DNA of 26,703 nt, from NCBI GenBank assembly GCA_934086255.1, contig CAKOIB010000005.1, positions 1-26,703 on the forward strand, in the 5' to 3' direction. The notes beneath the pieces are model-generated. The model was not told the DNA's origin. It was given only the letters and a program-made list of their open reading frames with translations, and made no database searches. Made by a program: the position numbers and the translations under genes. The number at the start of each line of letters is the position of its first letter. Position 1 is the stretch's first letter. Below, piece after piece: positions 6,437 to 14,966 of the stretch. This stretch comes from an uncultured Bacilli bacterium (lineage in GTDB: Bacteria; Bacillota_I; Bacilli_A; RF39; UBA660).

Positions 6437-7045
6437 ATGGAAAATAAAAATGATAATAATAAAAAGAAAACAGTACTTATATTATTTGCACTAATGCTAT
6501 TTAACTTAGCTTTAGTATCTTTTGGTACTTATGCCTTTTGGGACATTGCCGGAGGCTCTATTACTAGTAATAACACCATCTCAACAGGACAAATAAAAGT
6601 AAGTTATACTGAATCAAACGAAATCAATATGGAAAATGCTATTCCTTTACCAGATGATGCTGGTAAAAGTCTAAATAACTATTTTGATTTTCAAGTACTA
6701 TCTTATATTAAAACTAAGGAAAGTGATAGTAAAAAAAGAAAACTTAATTATAATGTAATCATTGATCCTATAAAGGTTGATAATCCATTACAAGACAATG
6801 AAATAAAAGTATACTTAACTAAAATAGAAAATGGTGTTGAAAAAGTAGTAGTACAACCTATTACTATTGATAAATTAAATAATCATATACTTAAATCAGA
6901 ACAAGAAACATTTTCAAACAACAAAGATAGAGTACTAACAAGCTACAGACTTAGAGCTTGGATAGATAAAGACGTTGATACTAATAAAGTTACAGGTAAT
7001 TCTTATACTTATAAGTTTAGAGTAAATATAAATGCTAATGCATAA
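6437..7045 (+). CDS. TasA/CalY-like secreted fibre subunit
   Basis: The 202-residue product has a SipW-type signal peptide: basic start, hydrophobic core VLILFALMLFNLALVSFG, then TYAFWDIAGGSITSNNTISTGQI, the pattern seen in TasA, camelysin and related proteins. The mature part keeps the TasA/camelysin-like beta-rich layout with SYRLRAWIDKDV near residue 175 and YTYKFRVNINA at the end. Family members form extracellular protein fibres or act as surface proteins. The start follows AGGAGG with 10 nt spacing. It is the second gene of an operon whose first gene carries a similar domain on a membrane anchor, suggesting the two associate. No SipW peptidase is in the window. Confidence 0.78.
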   Translation: MENKNDNNKKKTVLILFALMLFNLALVSFGTYAFWDIAGGSITSNNTISTGQIKVSYTESNEINMENAIPLPDDAGKSLNNYFDFQVLSYIKTKESDSKKRKLNYNVIIDPIKVDNPLQDNEIKVYLTKIENGVEKVVVQPITIDKLNNHILKSEQETFSNNKDRVLTSYRLRAWIDKDVDTNKVTGNSYTYKFRVNINANA

Positions 7046-7055
7046 GAGTTTTTAA

Positions 7056-7084
7056 GTGGTATGTTTTTATACATATCATTTTTT
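7056..7084 (+). terminator. Terminator of the surface-protein operon
   Basis: GTGGTATGT / ACATATCAT stem (9 bp, two G-U pairs), 6-nt loop, then a T-run. Confidence 0.7.
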
Positions 7085-7141
7085 AATTTCTTCTTTGTAT
7101 TTTTTATATTTTGTATTATAATGTAATAGAAGGTGATAATA

Positions 7142-9418
7142 ATGGCAAAGAAAAAAACTCGTAAAAGTTCTAAGAAAAAAGAAAACTATTTCATGGATCT
7201 ATATGGAATACTTCTTATGCTTATTGCAATAATAGGTATAGGTAAATACGGCCCAGTAGGAAGATTCATTGCCTCTTTCGCAGTCTTTCTAGTAGGTAAC
7301 TTATATTTCTTTTTACTTTTATTTGTTTTAGTACTTGGTGGATACTTAATTATATATAGAAAAAATATTAATTTCTTTTCTTCTAAAATGTTAGGCTTCT
7401 ATTTACTTTTAATAGGAATATTAGTATTCTTACACCAAAACTATGTCTTAGAATCAGTCGAAGTATCAAAAATATTTAGTGCTACAGTGGACAATATAAT
7501 GAGCACAGTAACAAGAATAATGGAAAGCAAAATAAGCGTCGGAGTATTCGATGCAAGTCTTTCTAATACTGGCGGAGGTATTCTTGGTGCTATATTTTCT
7601 ACTTTATTTTATAAACTATTTGAAAAAGATGGAACTGATATAGTAGTATGGGTACTTCTTATTTCTGGATTCATGATTTTTACTGGTATGTCTATATTTA
7701 ACATTGTAAGAAACATTGCAGAAAAAACTAAGGATATGATTCCTGAAAAAGAAGAAAAACTTAAAAAAGAAAAAACAAAAGACAAAGATAAAACTAAAGA
7801 AAATATATCTATTAATGAATCTGATAATAAGTTTAAAATCGTTGATCATAATGATGTAGATAAAGATAAATTAGTAGTACATGATATTAGTCAAATTACT
7901 AAAACTACTCCGGAAGCTGTCAATGAAGAAACTCCTAAAGTAGAAAAAGTTGAAACTAATAAACAATATAAACTACCTCCGATAGAACTACTTGATGCCC
8001 CAAAGAATAAGAAAAATAATACTGATCATCAAATAATTGAAAAAAATATTGAAACATTAGAAAAAGTATTAAAAGACTTTGGTATCATCGGTAGAGTAGT
8101 TGAAGTTAATATTGGTCCTACTGTTACACAATATGAAATGGAACTTAACTCTGGTACTAAGGTTAGTAAATTACTTAGTATAAATAAAGAAATATCACTT
8201 GCCCTTGCCAAAAAAGATGTTCGTATTCAAGCCCCAATACCTGGTAAATCCACTGTCGGTATTGAAATGCCAAACGACCATGCCCAAAGCGTTTCATTAA
8301 GAGAAACCATCGAAGGCATGCCAAAAAATACTAACACATCACTTCTTGCTGTTGCCCTTGGTAAAGACATAATGGGTAAAGTAAAATACTGTGAAATAGA
8401 TAAAACACCACACCTTTTAGTCGCCGGAGCAACCGGTTCTGGTAAATCAGTATGTATTAATGGTATTATCATATCAATACTTATGAAAGCTCGTCCTGAT
8501 GAAGTAAAACTAGTAATGGTAGATCCTAAAAAAGTAGAACTTGGTATTTACAATGGTATTCCCCATCTTTTAACCCCAGTAGTAACTGATCCTCGTAAAG
8601 CATCCATTGCCCTTAAAAGAGCAGTTAGTGAAATGGAAAGAAGATATGACCTATTCGAAGAATTAGGTACCAAAAACATTACAAGCTATAATAAAATAAT
8701 CGAAGAAAAAAACAAAAAACTACCTGAAGATGAAAAATATAATAAAATGCCATATATCGTTGTAATAGTAGACGAATTAGCAGACCTTATGCTTGTCGCA
8801 GGAAAAGAAGTCGAAGACTCTATAATGAGAATAACCCAAATGGCACGTGCAGCAGGTATTCATTTAATCATCGCAACACAAAGACCTTCAACAGATGTAA
8901 TTACAGGTTTAATTAAAGCAAACATCCCATCACGTATTTCATTCGCAGTATCATCAAGCATTGACTCTAGAACCATTCTTGATATGACCGGAGCAGAAAA
9001 ACTACTTGGTAAAGGTGACATGTTATTCTTACCAATGGGTGAGAGTGCTCCAGATAGAATACAAGGTTCATTTGTCTCTGAAGAAGAAATTAAAAAAGTA
9101 GTAGACTATACAATATCACAACAAAAAGCCCAATTTGATAGTAACTTTATGGACTTAGATAGCGTTGATCATGAAAAGAAAAATAATCCAATATCTGATG
9201 ATAAAGAAGAATATGATGATCCATTATACAATGAAGTAGTAGAGTTCGTAGTAACAACTGGTAAAGCAAGTGCATCTTTATTACAAAGAAAGTTTAAACT
9301 TGGATACAATCGTGCAGCTAGAATAATAGATTTACTTGAAGAACGTGGTATAATTGGACCACAAAATGGGTCTAAACCCCGTGAAGTATTAATAAAACTA
9401 GAAAAGGAAGATGAATAA
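7142..9418 (+). CDS. ftsK: FtsK/SpoIIIE DNA translocase
   Basis: The 758-residue protein has four N-terminal spans (within about 15-190), a charged Lys/Glu linker (about 195-270), and a RecA-like motor with Walker A GATGSGKS (429-436), Walker B VVIVDE (ending at E545) and the QMARAAGIHLI sensor region. A C-terminal gamma winged helix (about 690-752, LLQRKFKLGYNRAARIIDLLEERG) reads KOPS/SRS sequences in this family. It pumps chromosomal DNA through the division septum or spore septum. Length is close to B. subtilis SpoIIIE (787). A GTG at 7133 opens the frame but lies inside the ribosome-binding site AAGGTGAT, so ATG 7142 is the start. Its TAA overlaps the deoD ATG by one base. Without phenotype it could equally be called spoIIIE. 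Confidence 0.95.
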   Translation: MAKKKTRKSSKKKENYFMDLYGILLMLIAIIGIGKYGPVGRFIASFAVFLVGNLYFFLLLFVLVLGGYLIIYRKNINFFSSKMLGFYLLLIGILVFLHQNYVLESVEVSKIFSATVDNIMSTVTRIMESKISVGVFDASLSNTGGGILGAIFSTLFYKLFEKDGTDIVVWVLLISGFMIFTGMSIFNIVRNIAEKTKDMIPEKEEKLKKEKTKDKDKTKENISINESDNKFKIVDHNDVDKDKLVVHDISQITKTTPEAVNEETPKVEKVETNKQYKLPPIELLDAPKNKKNNTDHQIIEKNIETLEKVLKDFGIIGRVVEVNIGPTVTQYEMELNSGTKVSKLLSINKEISLALAKKDVRIQAPIPGKSTVGIEMPNDHAQSVSLRETIEGMPKNTNTSLLAVALGKDIMGKVKYCEIDKTPHLLVAGATGSGKSVCINGIIISILMKARPDEVKLVMVDPKKVELGIYNGIPHLLTPVVTDPRKASIALKRAVSEMERRYDLFEELGTKNITSYNKIIEEKNKKLPEDEKYNKMPYIVVIVDELADLMLVAGKEVEDSIMRITQMARAAGIHLIIATQRPSTDVITGLIKANIPSRISFAVSSSIDSRTILDMTGAEKLLGKGDMLFLPMGESAPDRIQGSFVSEEEIKKVVDYTISQQKAQFDSNFMDLDSVDHEKKNNPISDDKEEYDDPLYNEVVEFVVTTGKASASLLQRKFKLGYNRAARIIDLLEERGIIGPQNGSKPREVLIKLEKEDE

Positions 9419-10104
9419 TGACACCACATATAAAAGCCAAAAAAGAAGAAATTGCAAAAACCGTAATAATGCCAGGTGATCCTAATAGAACAAAGTTTAT
9501 AGCAGAGCACTATCTTACTAATTACAAATTAGTTAATGATATTCGCTCTAATTACATCTATACAGGTTATTATAAAGACAAACTAGTAACCATTGCAACA
9601 TCAGGAATGGGTATGCCTAGTATGGGAATATACTCTTATGAATTATTTAATTTTTATGATGTTGATGAAATAATTAGAATCGGATCATGCGGAGCACTTG
9701 ATGAAAATATTGAGTTAGGCAATGTCATATTACCAATCGGTGCTTACACCAACTCAAACTTTTCGTGTCAATTTGACAGTAAAAATGTTAATTATTGTTT
9801 GAGTTCTAATGAAATTAATGATAGAATAATAAAGTGTTCCTTAGAACAAAATATTAATTTAATTGCATCTGATATTAAGACCAGTGATTTATTTTACCAC
9901 TTAGAACCTGAAGTAGACAACTTCTCTTATAAAGCAGTAGAAATGGAATGCTTTGCACTATTTTATATTGCTAAAAGATTAAACAAAAAAGCAACTGCTA
10001 TCTTAACAGTTTCAGATAATATTAAAACCTTAAAAGAAATGTCTAGCGAACAAAGAGAAACAACATTTAATGATGCAATTACTTTAGTACTTGAATCATT
10101 ATAA
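9418..10104 (+). CDS. deoD: Purine-nucleoside phosphorylase, DeoD type
   Basis: The 228-residue length and motifs fit the hexameric DeoD family: GDPNR (20-24) for phosphate, SGMGMPSMGIYSYEL (62-75), RIGSCGAL (87-94), VEMECFAL (174-181) with the ribose-binding Met-Glu pair, and SDNI (199-202) with the catalytic Asp200. It cleaves purine (deoxy)ribonucleosides with phosphate to the base and (deoxy)ribose-1-phosphate for salvage. The ATG overlaps the ftsK stop codon (TAATG), implying coupled translation. Its 3' end is followed 28 nt later by the YmfF-like gene. Sitting between ftsK and the ymfFH pair, it appears inserted into an order usually conserved in Bacilli. Confidence 0.93.
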   Translation: MTPHIKAKKEEIAKTVIMPGDPNRTKFIAEHYLTNYKLVNDIRSNYIYTGYYKDKLVTIATSGMGMPSMGIYSYELFNFYDVDEIIRIGSCGALDENIELGNVILPIGAYTNSNFSCQFDSKNVNYCLSSNEINDRIIKCSLEQNINLIASDIKTSDLFYHLEPEVDNFSYKAVEMECFALFYIAKRLNKKATAILTVSDNIKTLKEMSSEQRETTFNDAITLVLESL

Positions 10105-10132
10105 AACTGCAGTACATGAAAGAGGTGGAAAT

Positions 10133-11395
10133 ATGGAATATAAAAAAATTGAGGAAGTATCTTATAATTTACATTTAATTAAAACTAATAAATTTAAGAC
10201 ACTTCTTTTTAAGGTTATTTTATCTGAAAAACAAAAAAAAGAAGATATTACAATACGTAATCTTTTAATGGACAATTTAATGGCTACATCTAAAGATTAC
10301 CCCACAATGAGAGATCTTAGTATCAAAAAACAAGATCTATATGGTGCATCAATTAATATGTTTAATCACAGAATTGGAGATCATACATTTATTGAATACT
10401 CTATGTCAATACTTAATCCTAAGTTTACTGAAGAAGCCATGCTTAAAGATTCGGTTAAGTTATTTAGTGATTTACTTTATAAACCCAATGTTAAAAACAA
10501 TTCTTTTGATGAAGAATTGTTTGAAATGTCTAAAGAAAACCTAAGAAAAGATATAATGATGACCAATGAAAGACCTAATATATATGGTTTTACAAGATTT
10601 AAAGAAAACATTGATAGTAACGCAGCATTCTCATACCATCAAAGTGGTTATCTAGAAGACTTAGAATCTATCACATCATCTTCATTATATGAATACTATA
10701 ATCACGTTTTAGAAAGTAGCGTTTGTGATATAGGTATAATCGGAGACTTTGATTTTGATTCGATGGAACAACTCATAAAAGACAACTTTAACTTAAAAAT
10801 TAAAAATAATAAAAGAGCAGATTCTTATGAAATAATTCTATCAGAAAGTAGAAATGATAAAGAAATAATCGAAGAAAGTTCCTTTAATCAAAGTAATCTA
10901 TTCATTGGATTTAAACTAAATGATTTTGATTCTTATGATAAAAAATATGCTTTAATACTATTTAATATAATATTTGGTAACTCCCCAGAATCAAGATTAT
11001 TCAAAGAAGTACGTGAAGAAAAATCCCTTGCTTACTCTATATCATCAGCTTTTAAAAGACTTGACAATTTCTATTATATAAAAGCAGGTATATCATATGA
11101 TAATTATAATGAAGCCTTAAACACAATTAAAAAGTGTTTATCAGATATTCAAAAAAGTGGTATTTCAGACGAAGAATTAGAAAAAGCAAAAGCCTTATAT
11201 ATATCAGTTTTAGATGATGTAATGGAATCCCCTACATCAATTCTAGAAATGTATTATGGCTACTTATATCTTGATAATGATACCTATGAAAAACAAATAG
11301 AAATGATTAATAATATTACTAAAGAAGACATAGTAAGAGTAGCTAATTTACTTAAAATAGATACAATATATTTACTAAAAGAAGGTGCAAAATGA
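10133..11395 (+). CDS. ymfF: M16-family peptidase-like protein YmfF (non-catalytic subunit)
   Basis: The 420-residue protein has the M16 two-domain fold (YGASINMFNHRIGDHTFIEYSM near the N-terminus; FGNSPESRLFKEVREEKSLAYSISS in the C-terminal half, a classic M16 block) but lacks the HxxEH zinc site, as expected for YmfF/YfmF. It pairs with the next gene, which has the site. In Bacillus this pair lies next to the ymfI gene linked to elongation-factor P modification. The longest frame opens at 10091 inside deoD, but AGAGGTGGAAAT places the start at ATG 10133 (MEYKKIEEV). The stop overlaps the next start by 4 nt (ATGA). Confidence 0.88.
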   Translation: MEYKKIEEVSYNLHLIKTNKFKTLLFKVILSEKQKKEDITIRNLLMDNLMATSKDYPTMRDLSIKKQDLYGASINMFNHRIGDHTFIEYSMSILNPKFTEEAMLKDSVKLFSDLLYKPNVKNNSFDEELFEMSKENLRKDIMMTNERPNIYGFTRFKENIDSNAAFSYHQSGYLEDLESITSSSLYEYYNHVLESSVCDIGIIGDFDFDSMEQLIKDNFNLKIKNNKRADSYEIILSESRNDKEIIEESSFNQSNLFIGFKLNDFDSYDKKYALILFNIIFGNSPESRLFKEVREEKSLAYSISSAFKRLDNFYYIKAGISYDNYNEALNTIKKCLSDIQKSGISDEELEKAKALYISVLDDVMESPTSILEMYYGYLYLDNDTYEKQIEMINNITKEDIVRVANLLKIDTIYLLKEGAK

Positions 11396-12675
11396 AAGAA
11401 ATAAACATTAATAATTTTGATGAAAAACTATATTATGAAAAGTTAGACAATGGTCTAGAAATATTCGTTGTACCTCTAAATAATACAAAAAGCTTTTATG
11501 TTAGTACATCAGTAAAATTCGGGGGAGCAAATCGTTTACTTAAACTAAATGATAAAGAATACACACTTCCTACTGGAATAGCACATTTTTTAGAACATAA
11601 ACTATTTGAAAAAGAAGAAAATCCCTTTAACTTTTATATGAAAAGCGGTACTGATGTAAATGCTTCGACTAATAATGATTGTACTACTTATTACTTTTAT
11701 GGAAATAACAATTTAGATGAAAATCTTAGATATTTTCTTAATTGGATAACTAATTTTTCCATAACTGAAGAACAAGTTGAAAAAGAAAGAGGAATTATTC
11801 TAGAAGAAGCTTCTATGTATAAAGATTCTCCTGATAGGATTTTATTTGAAACCTTATCTAGCAATTTATATGTAGATCATCCATATAAATATAAAGTAAT
11901 TGGTACTGATTATGATATTAATCACATTACAAAAGAAGAATTAGAACTTTGTTATAAAAGCTTTTATAGACCAGATAATATGTATTTAGTAGCAGTTGGA
12001 AATATTGATCAAAACAAGTTTTTTGAAATTGTTAAAGAAGAACTAAAAGATTATAAAAAACCTAGTGACGTTGTTGAAGCATTAAAAATAGATGAACCAG
12101 ATAGAGTAGGAAAAGAATATGAAGAAATAGAACTTCCTATTGAGGTAAATAAACTTGCTGTTGGGTATAAAATGAATAGAAAACTATTTAAAGATATAAA
12201 TATTGATAGATATATGTTAGACTACTATATGCAAATGATTTTGAGTATGTCATTTGGAAGTTCTTCAACATTCGTTGAACAAATGTATTTAAAAAACATA
12301 GTTTATTCAGTTACCTATGAACTTGTTGACATAGAAGACCATTATTTATTTAATTTCTATGTTAGTACTGATAAAACAGAAGAGTTTCTAGAAGAGTTTT
12401 ATAAATACATTAAAGACTTAAAACTTGACTTATCCGCCTTTAAAAGAGTTATTAAACTTTGGGTAGCAAGCGAAGTTAGAATGATTGATCAAGCTATAGT
12501 GACCGCTAAAAATATTGCATATGATTTAATCGATTATGGAGATTTCAAAAATGATAAAATAAAAGATATTAAAAGCTTAGACTATAATACATTGCTTGAC
12601 GTCTATAAGAAAATGGACTTTAGTAATAAATGTATTGTAAAATTGATAAGTAATCAAGAAAAAACAGTTGCATAA
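11392..12675 (+). CDS. ymfH: M16-family zinc metallopeptidase YmfH
   Basis: The 427-residue protein carries the inverted zinc motif HFLEH (65-69) with the third ligand in ERGIILEEA (Glu138/139), so it should be catalytically active. The region SFGSSSTFVEQMYLKNIVYSVTYE in the second half corresponds to the M16 C-terminal domain. It most likely forms a heterodimer with the preceding YmfF-like product, with which it overlaps by 4 nt. The stop codon is embedded in a weak terminator-like hairpin, separating it partly from the following gene. Confidence 0.92.
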   Translation: MKEININNFDEKLYYEKLDNGLEIFVVPLNNTKSFYVSTSVKFGGANRLLKLNDKEYTLPTGIAHFLEHKLFEKEENPFNFYMKSGTDVNASTNNDCTTYYFYGNNNLDENLRYFLNWITNFSITEEQVEKERGIILEEASMYKDSPDRILFETLSSNLYVDHPYKYKVIGTDYDINHITKEELELCYKSFYRPDNMYLVAVGNIDQNKFFEIVKEELKDYKKPSDVVEALKIDEPDRVGKEYEEIELPIEVNKLAVGYKMNRKLFKDINIDRYMLDYYMQMILSMSFGSSSTFVEQMYLKNIVYSVTYELVDIEDHYLFNFYVSTDKTEEFLEEFYKYIKDLKLDLSAFKRVIKLWVASEVRMIDQAIVTAKNIAYDLIDYGDFKNDKIKDIKSLDYNTLLDVYKKMDFSNKCIVKLISNQEKTVA

Positions 12676-12688
12676 CTTGTTTTTTTTT
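12661..12688 (+). terminator. Weak terminator overlapping the ymfH stop
   Basis: AAAACAGTT / AACTTGTTTT pair with one bulged T and a GCAT loop, followed by T residues to 12688. Confidence 0.45.
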
Positions 12689-12724
12689 GATATCATTATA
12701 TTTAGGATAAGGAGTGTTGGCTAT

Positions 12725-13420
12725 ATGAATATAGAAATGTTTATTAAGTTTCCGGGGATTTTGATTACTATTGGAGCTGTTCTTCTTTTGCTATCAGTTA
12801 TTATTGGTCTTATTGCATATAAAAAAGATAAAAACTTAATCGGAGCAGATTCATTAAGTAATAGTGTATTATCTATTGATGAAATTGATGATGAAAAACC
12901 TCCGATTGAAAATACACAAAAAATAAAAATTGAAGCAAAAAAAGAAGAAGAAAAAGAATCATTTACGTTCCCTAAAGAAGAAGAAATAGAGGATATTAAA
13001 ACTGAACCAATTCCATTTATTAATCAAGCAAATACTATAAATGAAGATGAAGTTAAAGTTATACCTGTGATGGAAAGAGTTGAACCTATCGTAGAAGATA
13101 TAGAAAAAATAAATCCTATCGTAGTAGAAGAAACAAAAGAAGAAGTAAAAGAAGAAAAAGAACAACCTAAGACTACATTAATATATGGTGGTGTTGAACC
13201 TACTAAAAAGTTTAATTTTAGTTTTAATAGTGAAAAAGGTACTTATGAAGAAAAGAAACCTGTTGAAAATATTGCTCAAGTTATTGAGAAAAAGCCTGTT
13301 GAAGTAGTACAAGAACCAGTAATAGAACAACCTACTGAAGAGTTACAAACTGTTAAAGAAGAAAAACCTATTGAGACTAAAGAAATAGTTGTTGAAGAAG
13401 AAGATATCGAAGTATTATAG
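12725..13420 (+). CDS. Single-span membrane protein with long acidic Glu/Lys/Pro tail
   Basis: I do not recognise a named family. The 231-residue product has one N-terminal span (about 8-32), then a low-complexity, Glu/Lys/Val/Pro-rich cytoplasmic-type tail with repeated EE(K/V)-P-(I/V) elements. The only non-charged island is TLIYGGVEPTKKFNF (151-165), which may be a binding motif. The start is ATG 12725, preceded by AAGGAGTGTTGG; the upstream frame has no ribosome-binding site. Bias in codons tracks the Glu/Lys content. Position after ftsK-deoD-ymfF-ymfH suggests a cell-envelope or division scaffold, but this is only context. The last codons form the 5' arm of a terminator. Confidence 0.75.
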   Translation: MNIEMFIKFPGILITIGAVLLLLSVIIGLIAYKKDKNLIGADSLSNSVLSIDEIDDEKPPIENTQKIKIEAKKEEEKESFTFPKEEEIEDIKTEPIPFINQANTINEDEVKVIPVMERVEPIVEDIEKINPIVVEETKEEVKEEKEQPKTTLIYGGVEPTKKFNFSFNSEKGTYEEKKPVENIAQVIEKKPVEVVQEPVIEQPTEELQTVKEEKPIETKEIVVEEEDIEVL

Positions 13421-13433
13421 ATATCTTTTTTTT
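13401..13433 (+). terminator. Terminator overlapping the end of the acidic protein gene
   Basis: AAGATATC / GATATCTT 8-bp stem with an 11-nt loop spanning the stop codon, then an eight-T run. Confidence 0.75.
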
Positions 13434-13453
13434 ATATTATTATATCAATTATA

Positions 13454-13482
13454 TTGCTAATTGCATCATTTTGTGATATAAT
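13454..13482 (+). promoter_or_regulatory. Promoter of the fic gene
   Basis: TTGCTA (13454-13459), a 17-nt spacer and TATAAT (13477-13482). Confidence 0.7.
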
Positions 13483-13489
13483 GATGCAA
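13461..13489 (+). promoter_or_regulatory. Palindromic operator over the fic promoter
   Basis: Perfect 9-bp inverted repeat TTGCATCAT (13461-13469) / ATGATGCAA (13481-13489) covers the spacer and -10 box. A third half-site, TGATGCAA (13503-13510), overlaps the ribosome-binding site just before the start codon. The Fic protein's own wHTH tail is a plausible binder. Confidence 0.6.
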
Positions 13490-13511
13490 ATGAAAAAAGG
13501 AGTGATGCAAT

Positions 13512-14567
13512 TTGAGAAAGTTTAATTTGATTAAAGAGTACAATAGTGTTATATCAAATAATAATATTATTAATCTTATGAATAAGATTCATGAGTATAA
13601 AGGAAGACAATCATATTTATTAGAGTCTAAAAAAGATACATTAAATACTTTATTAAATGTTGCGAGAATTCAAAGTACATCTTCATCAAATAAAATCGAA
13701 GGTATTTATACTACTGATGAAAGAATTAATGAGATAGTAAATCAAAAACTAGAACCTAAAAACAGAAATGAAGAGGAAATCGCAGGATATAGAGATGTAT
13801 TATCATTGATACATGAGAATCATAACTTTATTGATATAAATCAAAATACAATTTTGCAATTACACAAATATTTATATAAATATACTGGCTATAGTTATGG
13901 AGGTAAGTTTAAAAGTTCTCAAAATTATATTGAAGAAATAAATGAAAACGGAGAAAAAAGAGTAAGATTTACACCACTTTCTCCAGTAGAAACACCAATG
14001 GCAATTGATGATTTATGTAAAAGTTATAATGAATTGATAAATAATGAGTTGTGCGATCTACTTGTTCTAATTCCTATTTTTATACTTGATTTTGTATCTA
14101 TTCATCCATTTAATGATGGAAATGGAAGAATGAGCAGATTGCTTACCTTATTGTTATTATATAAAGCAGATTATATGGTAGGAAAGTATATTAGTATAGA
14201 AAAAATTATCGAAGACACCAAAGAAAGTTATTATGACACTTTAAAGAAAAGTTCTATAAACTGGAATGATGGTAAAAATGATTATTCATATTTTGTAGAG
14301 TATTATTTGGGAATCATATTAAATGCTTATAAAGAGTTTGATTCGAGAATAAATATTATTGAAAATCAAAAAATGACTTCATATGATAAAGTTATTGAGG
14401 TATTTAAAGATAATAGTATTATTCCAATTGATAAAACATTTATAATGAATAAATGTCCTGATTTAAGTGAGACTACAATAGAAAGAGTTTTAAATAAATT
14501 ATTAAAAGAAGACAAAATTATCAAAATATCTGGTGGTAGATATACTAAATATAAGTGGAATAATTAA
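13512..14567 (+). CDS. Fic-family AMP-transferase with winged-helix tail
   Basis: The 351-residue protein has a Fic core with the complete catalytic motif HPFNDGNGR (198-206) and an N-terminal inhibitory helix motif SNKIEG (59-64, consensus S/T-xxx-E-G/N), so it is a class II, self-inhibited Fic enzyme expected to transfer AMP to a protein. The TxxxRxRFTP-like flap (GEKRVRFTPLSP, 147-158) is present. The last 60 residues (VIEVFKDNSIIPIDKTFIMNKCPDLSETTIERVLNKLLKEDKIIKISGGRYTKYKW) form a winged helix, as in stand-alone Fic regulators. The start is TTG 13512, 7 nt after GGAGTG. It has its own promoter with a palindromic operator, suggesting autoregulation. No separate antitoxin gene is adjacent. 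Confidence 0.9.
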   Translation: MRKFNLIKEYNSVISNNNIINLMNKIHEYKGRQSYLLESKKDTLNTLLNVARIQSTSSSNKIEGIYTTDERINEIVNQKLEPKNRNEEEIAGYRDVLSLIHENHNFIDINQNTILQLHKYLYKYTGYSYGGKFKSSQNYIEEINENGEKRVRFTPLSPVETPMAIDDLCKSYNELINNELCDLLVLIPIFILDFVSIHPFNDGNGRMSRLLTLLLLYKADYMVGKYISIEKIIEDTKESYYDTLKKSSINWNDGKNDYSYFVEYYLGIILNAYKEFDSRINIIENQKMTSYDKVIEVFKDNSIIPIDKTFIMNKCPDLSETTIERVLNKLLKEDKIIKISGGRYTKYKWNN

Positions 14568-14635
14568 TTAAATCTTTTCATAATTTTTCATTTTCTTAAT
14601 ATAATTTAATATAAAAAGAAAGGAATGATAAAATT

Positions 14636-14896
14636 ATGGATATACTTAAAGTATCATCAAAATCAAATCCCAATTCAGTAGCGGGAGCATTAACCAATGT
14701 ATTTCGTGACAAAGGAATAGTAGAAATACAAGCAATTGGAGCAGGGGCACTTAATCAAGCAATAAAAGCAATAGCAATAGCAAGAGGTTTTGTAGCACCA
14801 AGTGGTGCTAATCTAGTATGTATTCCTGCTTTTAGTGATATTACAATTGAAGGTGAAGAAAGAACTGCTATTAAATTAATCGTGGAGGCTAAATAG
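14636..14896 (+). CDS. spoVS: Stage V sporulation protein S
   Basis: The 86-residue product matches SpoVS (PF04232) across its length: ILKVSSKSNPNSVAGAL, IQAIGAGALNQAIKAIAIARGFVAPSG, and IPAFSDITIEGEERTAIKLIVE. It is an Alba-like small nucleic-acid-binding-fold protein needed for late sporulation in Bacillus but also kept in many bacteria that do not sporulate. A TATAAT at 14600-14605 with TTCATA 17 nt earlier may be its promoter, and GAAAGGAATGAT serves as the ribosome-binding site. Its stop lies in the loop of a terminator. Confidence 0.95.
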   Translation: MDILKVSSKSNPNSVAGALTNVFRDKGIVEIQAIGAGALNQAIKAIAIARGFVAPSGANLVCIPAFSDITIEGEERTAIKLIVEAK

Positions 14897-14911
14897 TCTC
14901 TTTTTCTTTTT
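14885..14911 (+). terminator. Terminator overlapping the spoVS stop
   Basis: GAGGCT / AGTCTC 6-bp stem, AAAT loop, then TTTTTCTTTT. Confidence 0.65.
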
Positions 14912-14915
14912 AGTA

Positions 14916-14945
14916 TTGACAAAGTTATTATAATAAAAGTATATT
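14916..14945 (+). promoter_or_regulatory. Promoter of the GNAT gene
   Basis: TTGACA (14916-14921), an 18-nt spacer and TATATT (14940-14945). Confidence 0.6.
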
Positions 14946-14966
14946 ATAACTGATAAGGAGAATGTT

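Noticed and set aside
7133..7141. GTG start for ftsK at 7133
   Set aside because: This GTG is part of the ribosome-binding site AAGGTGAT; the ATG at 7142 is correctly spaced. The same applies to GTG 17000 in nfo and GTG 25143.
10341..10544. Plus-strand ORF of 67 codons inside ymfF
   Set aside because: It is an out-of-frame shadow of a clear M16-family gene.
12668..12724. Upstream TTG start for the acidic membrane protein
   Set aside because: It has no ribosome-binding site and lies inside the ymfH stop-codon hairpin; ATG 12725 follows AAGGAG.
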